The notes beneath the pieces are model-generated. The model was not told where the DNA came from. It was given only the letters and a program-made list of their open reading frames with translations, and did not search any database. Positions 1 to 8,053 of a stretch of DNA of 64,000 bases are shown here, one piece after another (the stretch's first letter is position 1; each line of letters starts with the position of its first letter). Position numbers and translations under genes: made by a program. Source of the stretch: Hymenobacter telluris (GTDB lineage: Bacteria > Bacteroidota > Bacteroidia > Cytophagales > Hymenobacteraceae); the NCBI RefSeq assembly GCF_017313265.1, contig NZ_JAFLQZ010000006.1, positions 124,001 to 188,000 on the forward strand. Reading direction: 5' to 3'.

Positions 1-257
1 TGCACAAACGCGGCCGGCACGCCCAGCACCAGCCAGTCGGCCTCCTTCACCACCTCTTCCAGGTCGGTGGACGGAAACACGCGGGTCAGGTCGTGGGCCA
101 CCGACGAGAGGTAGCGGGGGTTGTGGCGGGTGCTGCGCAAGTGCTGCACGTCGTCTTTGGAGCGCAGCCACCAGCCCACGCGGGACCCGTTTTCCGACAA
201 AATTTTGGTGAGAGCAGTGGCCCAGGAGCCGCCGCCGAGCATGGCTATTTTTTCCAA
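1..257 (-). CDS. gpsA: Glycerol-3-phosphate dehydrogenase [NAD(P)+], N-terminal part, cut by the window edge
   Basis: The reverse strand encodes about 85 residues opening with EKIAMLGGGSWATALTKIL, the dinucleotide-binding Rossmann loop typical of GpsA, followed by NGSRVGWWLRSKDD and ADWLVLGVPA, also family-typical. GpsA reduces dihydroxyacetone phosphate to sn-glycerol-3-phosphate for phospholipid synthesis in the cytoplasm. An in-frame ATG exists at 305, but it lies inside the stem of the terminator at 290-330 and would add 16 residues before the Rossmann strand. The TTG at 255-257, giving (M)EKIAMLGGG, matches the family's usual start, so it is chosen here. The C-terminal catalytic part lies outside the window. 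Family assignment is firm; the start codon is an inference. Confidence 0.85.
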   Translation of the reverse strand, partial: MEKIAMLGGGSWATALTKILSENGSRVGWWLRSKDDVQHLRSTRHNPRYLSSVAHDLTRVFPSTDLEEVVKEADWLVLGVPAAFV

Positions 258-289
258 TTCGGTGGGATGTAGGAGCTGAACAATCAGGT

Positions 290-330
290 AAAAAAGAACC
301 GTCATGCTACGTGTGCGCAGCATGACGGTT
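290..330 (-). terminator. Rho-independent terminator of the efflux operon
   Basis: A perfect 12-bp stem (AACCGTCATGCT at 297-308 with its complement at 319-330) has a 10-nt loop. On the minus strand it is followed by CTTTTTTA (290-296). It sits 34 bp after the stop codon of the membrane-fusion gene and just before gpsA, so it should end the tolC-hlyD transcript. Confidence 0.85.
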
Positions 331-363
331 TTGCGGAGGCCAGGCGGCCTGGCCCGGCTACGG

Positions 364-1773
364 TTAGTTGCCTTCGTTGGGGCTTTCTTTCAGGGCTTCC
401 TTATTGAGGCTTTTGGCATCCTTCACATCCACCAACGTGCCGTCTTTCAACGTTTTGGCCACCGCCCGGAACGGCCCACTCACCACCTGCGTACCGGCTT
501 GCAGCCCGCTCAGAATTTCGATGTTCTGGAAGTCGCTGATGCCGGTTTTCACGGGCGTCAGCACGGCTTTGCCGTTCTTAATAACGAAAACCACTTCCTG
601 CACGTCGGCGGCTTTGGGGGCCGCTGCAGTTTCCGGAGAACCGCCGCCACCACGGCCCACGCGCACGGCGGGGGTTTTGGCCGCGTCCTTGTCGGCCGTC
701 ATGGTGCTGTCGGAGCGGGTGGTAACGGCGGCCAGCGGCACACTCAGCACGCCGGTTTTTCGGTTGGTGATGATGTCCACCGAAGCTGTCATGCCGGGGC
801 GGAACGGTACCGTGGTACGGCCATTCACGGTGCGCTGCAAGTGGCGGTACGAGTCGGGCAGCAGCCGGATGCGCACCTCGAATTCGGTCACAGCTTCGGC
901 CGTTAGGGCGTCCTTGGCGGTGTTGGCAATGCTGGTTACCAAGCCCCGGAACTTCTCGTCCTTGCTGGCGTAGGAGTCCACTTCCACCACGGCCGAGTCG
1001 CCGAGCTGCACGTTGATGATGTCGTTTTCATTCACGTTCACCCGCACTTCCATAGAATTCAGGTTGGCAATGCGCATGATTTCGGTACCCGCCATCTGCG
1101 ACGTACCCAGCACCCGCTCGCCTTTCTCCACGTTCAGCTTGCTCACGGTGCCGCTTACCGGCGCGTAGATGGTGGTTTTGTTGAGGTTTTTGCGGGCATC
1201 GTCCAGGCTGGCCTGGGCGCTGGCCACGTTGCTTTGGGCGGCCCGAATGCTCTGGCGGGCGCTGTTCAGCTCTTCCTGCGAGGCTTCGTAAGCGGCTTTG
1301 GCCGCCTCATAGTCGGCCAGCGAAATCACCTTTTGCTTGTAGAGCGAGGCATTGCGCCGGTAAGTCAGCTCGGTTTGCTTGGCACTGGCTACCAATTGCT
1401 GCAACCGGGCCTGGGTCTGGCCCACGTTGGCGCGCTGGGTGTTCACCACCGCCGACTGCTGATTAACCAGGGCCTGGTAGTTGTCGGGGCGAATGCGCAG
1501 CAGCAGCTGGCCTTTCTTCACTGAGTCGCCTTCCTGCACATACAGCTCAATAATCTCCCCCGATACGTCGGGCGAAATCTTCACTTCGGTTTCGGGCTGC
1601 ACTTTGCCCGAGGCACTCACCTGCTCCACAATGTTGGCGGTAGTAGCCTTGGCTGCCGTTACCTCCGTACCGGTTGGCTTGCCCCACCAGCCCTGTTTCT
1701 TCCCCACTACAAAGCCACCAATCAGCACAACGGCCAGGATCAGAAGAGTGTAGAGTAAGCGGTTATTTTTCAT
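364..1773 (-). CDS. Efflux periplasmic adaptor (HlyD/MacA-type membrane-fusion protein)
   Basis: A 469-residue adaptor that would bridge an inner-membrane transporter and the TolC-like channel encoded just upstream. It has an N-terminal membrane anchor (about residues 5-24), a split biotinyl-lipoyl domain (VSGEIIELYVQEGDSVKKGQ near 70-90, and APVSGTVSKLNVEKGERV near 220-235), and a long alpha-helical hairpin of coiled-coil character between them. Beta-barrel and membrane-proximal domains follow. A Gly-rich patch (VGRGGGGS) sits in the C-terminal third. The reading frame stays open to an ATG at 1854, but those 27 residues are encoded by an octanucleotide repeat, so MKNNRLLYTLL at 1773 is taken as the start. 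The partner permease (a MacB-type ABC protein would be usual) is not in the window. A terminator follows at 290-330. Confidence 0.85.
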   Translation of the reverse strand: MKNNRLLYTLLILAVVLIGGFVVGKKQGWWGKPTGTEVTAAKATTANIVEQVSASGKVQPETEVKISPDVSGEIIELYVQEGDSVKKGQLLLRIRPDNYQALVNQQSAVVNTQRANVGQTQARLQQLVASAKQTELTYRRNASLYKQKVISLADYEAAKAAYEASQEELNSARQSIRAAQSNVASAQASLDDARKNLNKTTIYAPVSGTVSKLNVEKGERVLGTSQMAGTEIMRIANLNSMEVRVNVNENDIINVQLGDSAVVEVDSYASKDEKFRGLVTSIANTAKDALTAEAVTEFEVRIRLLPDSYRHLQRTVNGRTTVPFRPGMTASVDIITNRKTGVLSVPLAAVTTRSDSTMTADKDAAKTPAVRVGRGGGGSPETAAAPKAADVQEVVFVIKNGKAVLTPVKTGISDFQNIEILSGLQAGTQVVSGPFRAVAKTLKDGTLVDVKDAKSLNKEALKESPNEGN

Positions 1774-1903
1774 GAAAGAGTAAGTGAGTAGCTGAATAAC
1801 TGAGTAAGTGAGCAACTGAGTAAGTGAGTAACTGAGTAATCGGTTTGATAGCACTGTCGAGCATACAGACCGACTACTCAGTTACTCACTTACTCAGTTG
1901 CTC
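1774..1903. repeat. Octanucleotide array with long inverted repeat between tolC and hlyD
   Basis: From about 1780 to 1838 the sequence repeats with an 8-nt period (variants of TGAGTAAC/TGAGTAAG). Positions 1810-1844 are the reverse complement of 1869-1903 with a single mismatch over 35 bp, separated by a 24-nt loop. The right arm ends one base before the tolC stop codon and the left part runs up to the hlyD start. No T-tract follows, so it is a transcript hairpin rather than a classical terminator. Two heptanucleotide arrays of similar design occur at 3447-3540 and 26673-26779. Confidence 0.8.
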
Positions 1904-1904
1904 T

Positions 1905-3440
1905 CTAGAGCGCCAGCGGCCGGCCCTGGTAGAAGTCGAGCACTTTGCGCCGGAAAATAAACTGGTACTTGTTCTGAATCATCGTCGATTCGGCAGTAGC
2001 CAGGTTATTCTTGGCAATATTAAACTCCGTGCCGTTGAGCAGCCCATTGTTGAAGCGAATTTCGGCGTTGCGGTAGGCGGTAGTCAGCGCTTCCACCTGC
2101 CGCCGGGAGGCCCCAAACTGGCGCTGGGCGGCTAGGGCGTCGGCGTAGGCCTGCTGAATATTCTGCCGCAGCGTCAGGCGCACCTGCTCGGCATTCAGGC
2201 GGGCCTGCTGCACCCCAATCAGGGAGCGTTGCACGTTGGTGCGCACCTGCAAGCCGTTGAGGATGGGAATGTTGAGCGAGAATTGCAGCTGCCGGCCCAG
2301 GTTCTGGTCGAGCTGGTCCCAGTACCGCTGCGAAAGCACCGTGGTGTTGCGCTGGTACAGCAGCACGTTCAGCGGAATAACAGGCCCACCGCCCGGCTGC
2401 TCCACGAAAAACGTGGTTTTGCGGGCCGTCGAGTCGCTGCCGACCGAGGTAACGGTGCGCGCCGACGAATACCCCGTAAACACGCTGCCCCCAAACACCA
2501 GCCGCGGCAGATACGCCCCGCGGGCTACGTCCACGGTGGCCTCGGCACTGCGCACGCGCAGCTCGGCGGTCTTGATTTCGGGTAGCAGTGTTAGGGCCGT
2601 TTGGTAGGTGGCGGCGGGGTCTTCGCTGAGTGGCGCCTGCTCGTCGGGGTCGGCCAGCTCGGGCACCTGAATCTGGAAACCGCCCTGCGACGCCTCATCC
2701 AGGTTCATGAGCTGCATGAGTTGCAGGCGGGCAATATCGCGCTGGTTTTGGGCCGTAATCACGCTCAGCTCATCGGAGGCTAACTGGGCCTGGCTGTCGA
2801 GCAGGTTGCTTTCCGCTACCGAACCCGCCTTCAGCAGCTTCTGGGTGCGCTCCACTTGCTGCTGCGTGCTGTTGAGCCGCGCTTGGTTGGAGCGAATGAG
2901 CTCTTCGGACAATACCAGCTGCAAGAACTGCGACGCAATGTTGAGCGAGAGGTCGTTGCGGGATTTTTGAATATCGCCCAGGCTGGCCTGATAGTCCAGC
3001 GTGTTGCGCTTGATGGTGTTGCGCAGCTGAAACCCCTGGAACAGCGTGACCTGGGTAGCCCCCGAGAAGTTGTTGGAGCGGGTGGTTTGGTTCTGGAATT
3101 CAAACGTGAGCGGGTTTACGCTCTGGCCGTAGTTCCAGGTTTGGCTGCCGTTGAGGTTGGCCGTGGGTAGCAGTGCGGCCTTGCTTTGCCGCAGCACGGC
3201 ACTGCCATTCTCGGCCGTCAGTTGGTTTTGGCGTACGGTCAGGTTGTGCTCCAGGGCGTAATCAATGGCGCGTTGGAGCGTCCAGGGGCCGGTAGCCACC
3301 TGGCTGGCCGCCAGCGTGCCGGCGGGCGGCTGCGTGGGGGGCGTAGTTTGGGCGCCTACCGGGCCGGCGGCGCCGAGCAGCAGCGCCAGGGCCCCGGCCC
3401 AGGGCAAGGTGCGCGGTAGCAGCGTAGCAGTTGGGTTCAT
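1905..3440 (-). CDS. TolC-like outer-membrane efflux channel
   Basis: A 511-residue protein with a Sec signal peptide (hydrophobic stretch WAGALALLLGAAG, cleavage near AQ at residues 30-31) and two outer-membrane efflux protein (OEP) repeats rich in long amphipathic helices (IQKSRNDLSLNIASQFLQLV and LRQNIQQAYADALAAQRQ). In this family, trimers form the periplasmic tunnel and outer-membrane barrel of tripartite exporters. It precedes the adaptor gene in the same direction, so the two probably form an operon. The exported substrate cannot be told from sequence. Confidence 0.88.
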   Translation of the reverse strand: MNPTATLLPRTLPWAGALALLLGAAGPVGAQTTPPTQPPAGTLAASQVATGPWTLQRAIDYALEHNLTVRQNQLTAENGSAVLRQSKAALLPTANLNGSQTWNYGQSVNPLTFEFQNQTTRSNNFSGATQVTLFQGFQLRNTIKRNTLDYQASLGDIQKSRNDLSLNIASQFLQLVLSEELIRSNQARLNSTQQQVERTQKLLKAGSVAESNLLDSQAQLASDELSVITAQNQRDIARLQLMQLMNLDEASQGGFQIQVPELADPDEQAPLSEDPAATYQTALTLLPEIKTAELRVRSAEATVDVARGAYLPRLVFGGSVFTGYSSARTVTSVGSDSTARKTTFFVEQPGGGPVIPLNVLLYQRNTTVLSQRYWDQLDQNLGRQLQFSLNIPILNGLQVRTNVQRSLIGVQQARLNAEQVRLTLRQNIQQAYADALAAQRQFGASRRQVEALTTAYRNAEIRFNNGLLNGTEFNIAKNNLATAESTMIQNKYQFIFRRKVLDFYQGRPLAL

Positions 3441-3446
3441 ATGGTT

Positions 3447-3540
3447 AGTGCTTGGTGCTTGGTGCCTGGTGCTTGGTGCTTCGTTGTTTGTTCATCATAA
3501 TTAAAACAATCTAGGCACCAAGCACCAGGTACGAAGCACT
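3447..3540. repeat. Heptanucleotide array and imperfect inverted repeat between sdaAB and tolC
   Basis: Positions 3448-3483 consist of a 7-nt unit (GTGCTTG) repeated about five times with small changes. The segment 3513-3540 is an imperfect reverse complement of it (about 24 of 28 bases). The right arm overlaps the stop codon of sdaAB. The design resembles the arrays at 1774-1903 and 26673-26779 but the unit sequence differs. Confidence 0.75.
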
Positions 3541-4219
3541 AATCGATAGTAGGAATGTAGGTCACGCGGTGCACCCAGCTCAGCTGGCGCAGGTAAGCCA
3601 GCGTAATATCTTTAATGCTGGAATCCATTTCAATGAATTGCCGGGCAATATCGTTTTTGCCTTTCCTCGACACGAGCATGGTAGCAATATTACAATCGTC
3701 GTGGGCAATGACGGAGGCAATAAAGGCAATGGAGCCCTTGGCGTCGTCGGCATCGAGGATGAGCGTGTGCAGGCTGCCCGAGAAGTCCGACGGAAAGCCA
3801 TCCACTTCCACAATCCGGATGACGCCGCCGCCCCGGCTCTGGCCCAGCACTTCCACCGCCTGCCCGGTTTGCTCGTCGCGCAGTTGCAGCCGGATGGTGT
3901 TAGGGTGCATGGTGGAAGCGTTGCCCACGCCCTGGAACGTGTACTGCAACCCGGCCTGCTGGGCGTGCTCGAAGGCCTCGCGAATACGCACATCGTCGGT
4001 GGCCATGCCCAGCAAGCCCGCCACAATGGCGCGGTCGGAGCCGTGGCCCTCGTAAGTGCGGGCGAAAGAGTTGTAGAAGGTGATGGTGGCGTGAGTGGGC
4101 GTGCTGCCCAGAATCCGGATGGCCGCCCGCGCAATGCGCACCACGCCCGCCGTGTGCGAGGAGCTGGGCCCGATCATCACGGGGCCAATCATGTCGAAAA
4201 TACTGCTTTTCTCAGCCAT
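3539..4219 (-). CDS. sdaAB: L-serine dehydratase, iron-sulfur-dependent, beta subunit
   Basis: A 226-residue cytoplasmic protein. MAEKSSIFDMIGPVMIGPSS leads into the SSSHTAG motif diagnostic of the beta chain of the [4Fe-4S] serine dehydratase, which deaminates L-serine to pyruvate and ammonia. Residues of about 140-215 form an ACT-like regulatory domain (IRIVEVDGFPSDFSG, then DDCNIATMLVSRKG). An upstream ATG at 4300 would add 27 unrelated residues; MAEKSS is the family's usual start. The alpha subunit (sdaAA) is not adjacent in this window. Confidence 0.9.
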   Translation of the reverse strand: MAEKSSIFDMIGPVMIGPSSSHTAGVVRIARAAIRILGSTPTHATITFYNSFARTYEGHGSDRAIVAGLLGMATDDVRIREAFEHAQQAGLQYTFQGVGNASTMHPNTIRLQLRDEQTGQAVEVLGQSRGGGVIRIVEVDGFPSDFSGSLHTLILDADDAKGSIAFIASVIAHDDCNIATMLVSRKGKNDIARQFIEMDSSIKDITLAYLRQLSWVHRVTYIPTID

Positions 4220-4715
4220 AAGACGGGGTAAAGGTATCAGATTACAAGTGTCGTACCTTAAAAAAAGCCGTTTCAAGCCAGCAAAGGCAGTTCTTAGCAT
4301 GCAAGCACTTGGTCATGTATCCTACTTTTCTCGTTTTCAAATATCCTGAGCTGCGCGTTCAGAATACCCGGCAAGATAGCTGAAGTGCTACTGCTTCACA
4401 CAGATGCAGCCACCACCAAAAGCGTTGCTTCGCGGCTCGAAAGGTAGGTAAAAAAGCAATTGGCTGAACAGGCGAACCGACACCTTACGTTGGAAGCCGG
4501 CATTGCCCTGTTTATCGGGTGGCGCACCCACGGCTGCGCTGCATGCAACAACTGCCTTGCCTCATTTATCAGCCGGTTAACGTAGGGAGTCTTCAACCTG
4601 GAGCAGGAAAGGGCCGTTTGTGGGCGAGCAGGCGGCACCGTATTCTGTAGCTGGTGAAAGCAAGTTGCCTGCGCTGCTGCCTTCACGCGTTCTGAATTTT
4701 CTGATTTCTTCGTTT
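4220..4715. other. Divergent intergenic region, no gene recognised
   Basis: About 500 bp between sdaAB (minus) and the lipoprotein gene (plus). Short reading frames on both strands show no family signature or credible codon pattern. A TTTG at 4617-4620, 20 nt and TATTCTGT form a weak Bacteroidota promoter candidate for the lipoprotein. Nothing else is seen. Confidence 0.5.
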
Positions 4716-5273
4716 ATGCGTTTTTTCACCATGCCTCTGTTGGCAGTTGCACTCTTGTGGAGCGTGAGCAGCTGCAACACCACTACCGACCAGCCAACGA
4801 CCTCGCCCGCCGCGCCAACCGAGCCAACAGGTCGTACTGCGGCGGCGGCCTCCCCTAGTGCGCTCCACCAGGCAAATCAGGAAGCACCGGTTTCATTGGC
4901 TGGAGAAACGTTTCGCTTAAAGTCGTTTCCACTGGATAATACTGCCGGCGAAGCTCCGCAAGTCACTATCTACCTATATCCAAGCCAGCAACCCGACAGC
5001 GTTTTGGTGGGCGTAGATACTGAGCCTTCGGTGCTTGACCCAGACCAGGGTACGCGGCTGGGCGTTCCGAAGTCGGCCGTCCTGCTTTTCCAGACCTATT
5101 ATGCCGGCGCGGGGCACCACTACTACGCTGTAGCCGAAGGCAACCAGCTACGCGTGTACCGCCGAAAACTGGAAGAGGCAACGCCGGAAAACGAACACGC
5201 AGCCCGTCCGCCGTGGCAACTCTTCAAAACGTTCGGTTTTTTCACGAGCGGCGCACGCCAACTCCAGCCCTGA
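4716..5273 (+). CDS. Small predicted lipoprotein of unknown function
   Basis: The 185-residue product starts MRFFTMPLLAVALLWSVSSC, a signal peptide with a lipobox (SVSS-C, lipidated Cys20), so it should be anchored to a membrane facing the periplasm or surface. A Thr/Pro/Ala-rich linker follows (residues about 22-50), then a compact domain containing ETFRLKSFPLDN and HHYYAVAEGNQLRVYRRKLEE. No family was recognised. The reading frame is open upstream to 4620, but the lipobox fixes the start at 4716. It lies upstream of the histidine kinase, which has its own promoter, so there is no strong case for an operon. Confidence 0.65.
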   Translation: MRFFTMPLLAVALLWSVSSCNTTTDQPTTSPAAPTEPTGRTAAAASPSALHQANQEAPVSLAGETFRLKSFPLDNTAGEAPQVTIYLYPSQQPDSVLVGVDTEPSVLDPDQGTRLGVPKSAVLLFQTYYAGAGHHYYAVAEGNQLRVYRRKLEEATPENEHAARPPWQLFKTFGFFTSGARQLQP

Positions 5274-5440
5274 AACAGTTGGCAGCTCCCGTTACCAGTG
5301 GTAGAGCAGCTCCGCTACACCTCAGCCTTTCGTAAAGGCATCGGCCTCTTTACCTACCCTGCCACCGGCGCTGCACGGCGCGGGCGTGTTATATGGTTGC
5401 TGGCTAGCCCGCGGAAACCGTAAAGTTTAGTGCGCTTTCA

Positions 5441-5470
5441 TTTGGGCAGCGGAATGGCAGCTTACTTTTG
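5441..5470 (+). promoter_or_regulatory. Bacteroidota-type promoter for the PAS histidine kinase
   Basis: TTTG at 5441-5444, an 18-nt spacer and TACTTTTG at 5463-5470 match the Bacteroidota primary sigma-factor consensus (TTTG, about 19 nt, TAnnTTTG). The -7 box ends 30 bp before the kinase start codon. Confidence 0.7.
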
Positions 5471-5500
5471 TTGACATAGCTGAGCTTCTACCTCGTTACC

Positions 5501-8053
5501 ATGCCTGATTTCACCGCGCCTACTTTGCCAGACGATGTTGCCCACCCCACCGGGCTACTGGATACCCTGCTTACGATGTCGTTGACGGCCGTTGCGGTTC
5601 TGCAACCCCTCTACGACGAACACGCAGAGGAAATCCGTGACTTTGCCTGGGTGCGCCTCAATCCGGCGGGCCAGCAGATGCTGGGGCAACCCGAGCGCCC
5701 ACCCGCAACGCTACTCACACTGTTTCCAACGGCCAAAGAGGATGGCGTATTCGAGGTGTGTCGCCAGGCATTTAAAACCGGGGAGCTGAAGCGCTACCAA
5801 ACCTATTACCAAGCCGACGGCCTGGACGGGTATTTTCTGCTTATTGCCCAGCGCTACGCAGACCTTCTCGTCGTTAACTTCACGGATACCAACGACCGTC
5901 CTCGCACGGATGTGGAGGAAGCGTTGCGCCAAAGCCAGGCCCGGGAGCAAGCGGCGCGGGCCGAAGCCGAACTGCGGCGCGGCGAACTACAACGCGTGTT
6001 TGAGCAGGCCCCTACGGCCATTGCCGTGTACCGCGGCCCCAACTACACTATTGAGCTGGCCAACCCCACCGTGGCCCGGCTCTGGGGACGCACGCAGGAG
6101 CAGCTTATTGGCAAAGGATTGTTTGAGGCCCTGCCCGAAGTAGCCGGCATGGGCTACGAGCAATTGCTGGATGAGGTAATGGCAACCGGCAACCCGCATG
6201 TGGCCCACGCCATGGAGGCCCAGCACGACCGTAATGGCCAGCGCGAAACGGTGTATTGGGACTTCGTGTACGTGCCCACGTATGCCGCCGATGGGCACAT
6301 TGATGGGGCGATGGTAGTGGCCAACGAAGTAACCGAGCAGGTGCGGGCCCGCCAGCGCCTCGAGCAGCTCAACCAGGAGCTGGAAGCCCGGGTGCAGGAA
6401 CGCACCCAGGCCTTGGCCACACAACAGGCCCTACTCGGCCAGATTCTGCAACAGGTACCGGCCTGTATTGCCACGCTCAGCGGCCCCAATCATCAGTATA
6501 CCTTCTTCAACGAGCCTTATCAGCGCCTGTCAGCCAACCGCACAGTGCTCGGCAAAACCGTAGCCGAAGTGTTTCCGGAAGTGGTGGAACAAGGTTTCAT
6601 TGAGCTACTGGATGGCGTATACAGCTCCGGCGAGCCATTTATTAGCCGCGACATGCCCGCGCAGCTGTATGATGTGGCTACCGGCCAGCCGGAGCTCTCC
6701 TACATTGACCTTATCTACCAGCCGCTGTTCAACGATGCGCAGCAGGTACACGGCATCCTGGCCTTTGCAATTGATGTGACGGAAAAGGTGCAGTCGCGCC
6801 GCCAGGCCGAAATGCTGCAAGAGGCCATGCTTGCCGCCACCCAGCGCCAAGTGCAGGAGCGGGAGGCCCTGTACCAGATTTTCGAGCAAACGCCCGCGGC
6901 TATTTCGCTGACCTCCGGCCCCGACCATCACTACATCTACCTTAACACCGCCTGCCAGACGCTGTTTGCCGGGCGCGAGTTGCTGGGCCGGACCGTGGCG
7001 GAGGCCCTGCCCGAAGCCAGCAGTCAGGGCCTGCTGGCCCTTATTGATCAGGTGTATCAGACCGGGGAAACTTATTTTGGCACCGATCAACTGCTGTTTT
7101 TCAACGGCCCCGACGATACGGTTGGGCATTCTCGCTACTACGACTTCACGTACCAGGCCTACCGGGAAAACGGGAATATTGTGGGCATTTGCACGTTTGC
7201 CTTCGATGTAACCGAGCAGTTTCAGGTGCGGGCCCAGGTACAACAGCTAAACGAAGAACTGGCGGCTATCAACGAGGAGCTACTGGCAACCAACGAGGAA
7301 CTACTCGATACCAACAACCAGCTCCAACGCACCAACCGCGACCTAGACACGTTTGTGTACGCGGCTTCGCACGATTTGAAGTCACCGATTGCCAACATCG
7401 AGGGCTTACTCAATGCCCTGCGCGACTATCTGCCCACCGAAGTGCAGGAGCCGATGGTACCGCGCTTGGTTGGCATGATGGAGGGCTCCATTGCCCGCTT
7501 CCAGCAGACGGTTGCCCACCTCACCGACGTGTCGCGCCTGCAGCAGGGCGCAGAAGAGTTGTCGCCCGAGGGGTTGGATATTGCGCAAGTGCTGGAAAAC
7601 GTCCGCCTGGACTTGCTGCCCCTGATAGAAAGCACAAACGCCGACGTGCGCATAGCAGTGGAAGCGTGTTCTAACATTCGTTTCTCCACCAAAAATATGC
7701 GCAGTGTGCTGTTCAACCTGCTCAGCAATGCCCTCAAGTACCGCACCCCCGACCGCCCTCCTCAGGTGCACGTCCGCTCCCATTGCTCAGACACTCACCT
7801 GCTGCTGGAAGTGGCTGATAATGGCCTGGGCTTGAGCGAGAAGCAGCAAAGCCAACTCTTCATTATGTTTCGCCGCCTTCATACCCACGTTGAAGGCTCC
7901 GGGGTGGGCCTGTACCTGATTAAGCGCATGATTGAAAACGCCGGCGGCAGTATCACCGTGCAAAGCCAGTTGGGTGTCGGCTCCACCTTCACCGTTTCCC
8001 TGCCCCGCCGTCCGGAGGCCCTTTCAGCACGGAGTAGCCCGTTAAACCAATAG
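5501..8053 (+). CDS. Multi-PAS sensor histidine kinase (soluble)
   Basis: An 850-residue kinase with no signal peptide or membrane helix, so a cytoplasmic sensor. Four PAS-like modules are visible (about residues 20-130, 160-285, 312-430 and 455-575). Helical linkers join them, ending in a coiled coil with repeated NEELL units (580-615). The dimerisation/phosphoacceptor domain has YAASHDLKSPI with His624. The ATPase domain shows the N box (LLSNALKYR, Asn743), DNGLGL (773-778) and GSGVGLYL (799-806). There is no receiver domain, and no response regulator is adjacent, so its partner is elsewhere. Its 3' end overlaps the 3' end of the GH125 gene by 12 bp, tail to tail. Ligand unknown. Confidence 0.92.
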   Translation: MPDFTAPTLPDDVAHPTGLLDTLLTMSLTAVAVLQPLYDEHAEEIRDFAWVRLNPAGQQMLGQPERPPATLLTLFPTAKEDGVFEVCRQAFKTGELKRYQTYYQADGLDGYFLLIAQRYADLLVVNFTDTNDRPRTDVEEALRQSQAREQAARAEAELRRGELQRVFEQAPTAIAVYRGPNYTIELANPTVARLWGRTQEQLIGKGLFEALPEVAGMGYEQLLDEVMATGNPHVAHAMEAQHDRNGQRETVYWDFVYVPTYAADGHIDGAMVVANEVTEQVRARQRLEQLNQELEARVQERTQALATQQALLGQILQQVPACIATLSGPNHQYTFFNEPYQRLSANRTVLGKTVAEVFPEVVEQGFIELLDGVYSSGEPFISRDMPAQLYDVATGQPELSYIDLIYQPLFNDAQQVHGILAFAIDVTEKVQSRRQAEMLQEAMLAATQRQVQEREALYQIFEQTPAAISLTSGPDHHYIYLNTACQTLFAGRELLGRTVAEALPEASSQGLLALIDQVYQTGETYFGTDQLLFFNGPDDTVGHSRYYDFTYQAYRENGNIVGICTFAFDVTEQFQVRAQVQQLNEELAAINEELLATNEELLDTNNQLQRTNRDLDTFVYAASHDLKSPIANIEGLLNALRDYLPTEVQEPMVPRLVGMMEGSIARFQQTVAHLTDVSRLQQGAEELSPEGLDIAQVLENVRLDLLPLIESTNADVRIAVEACSNIRFSTKNMRSVLFNLLSNALKYRTPDRPPQVHVRSHCSDTHLLLEVADNGLGLSEKQQSQLFIMFRRLHTHVEGSGVGLYLIKRMIENAGGSITVQSQLGVGSTFTVSLPRRPEALSARSSPLNQ

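Noticed and set aside
1774..1854. N-terminal extension of the HlyD-type adaptor to the ATG at 1854
   Set aside because: The extra 27 residues are encoded entirely by the octanucleotide array and precede a normal membrane anchor.
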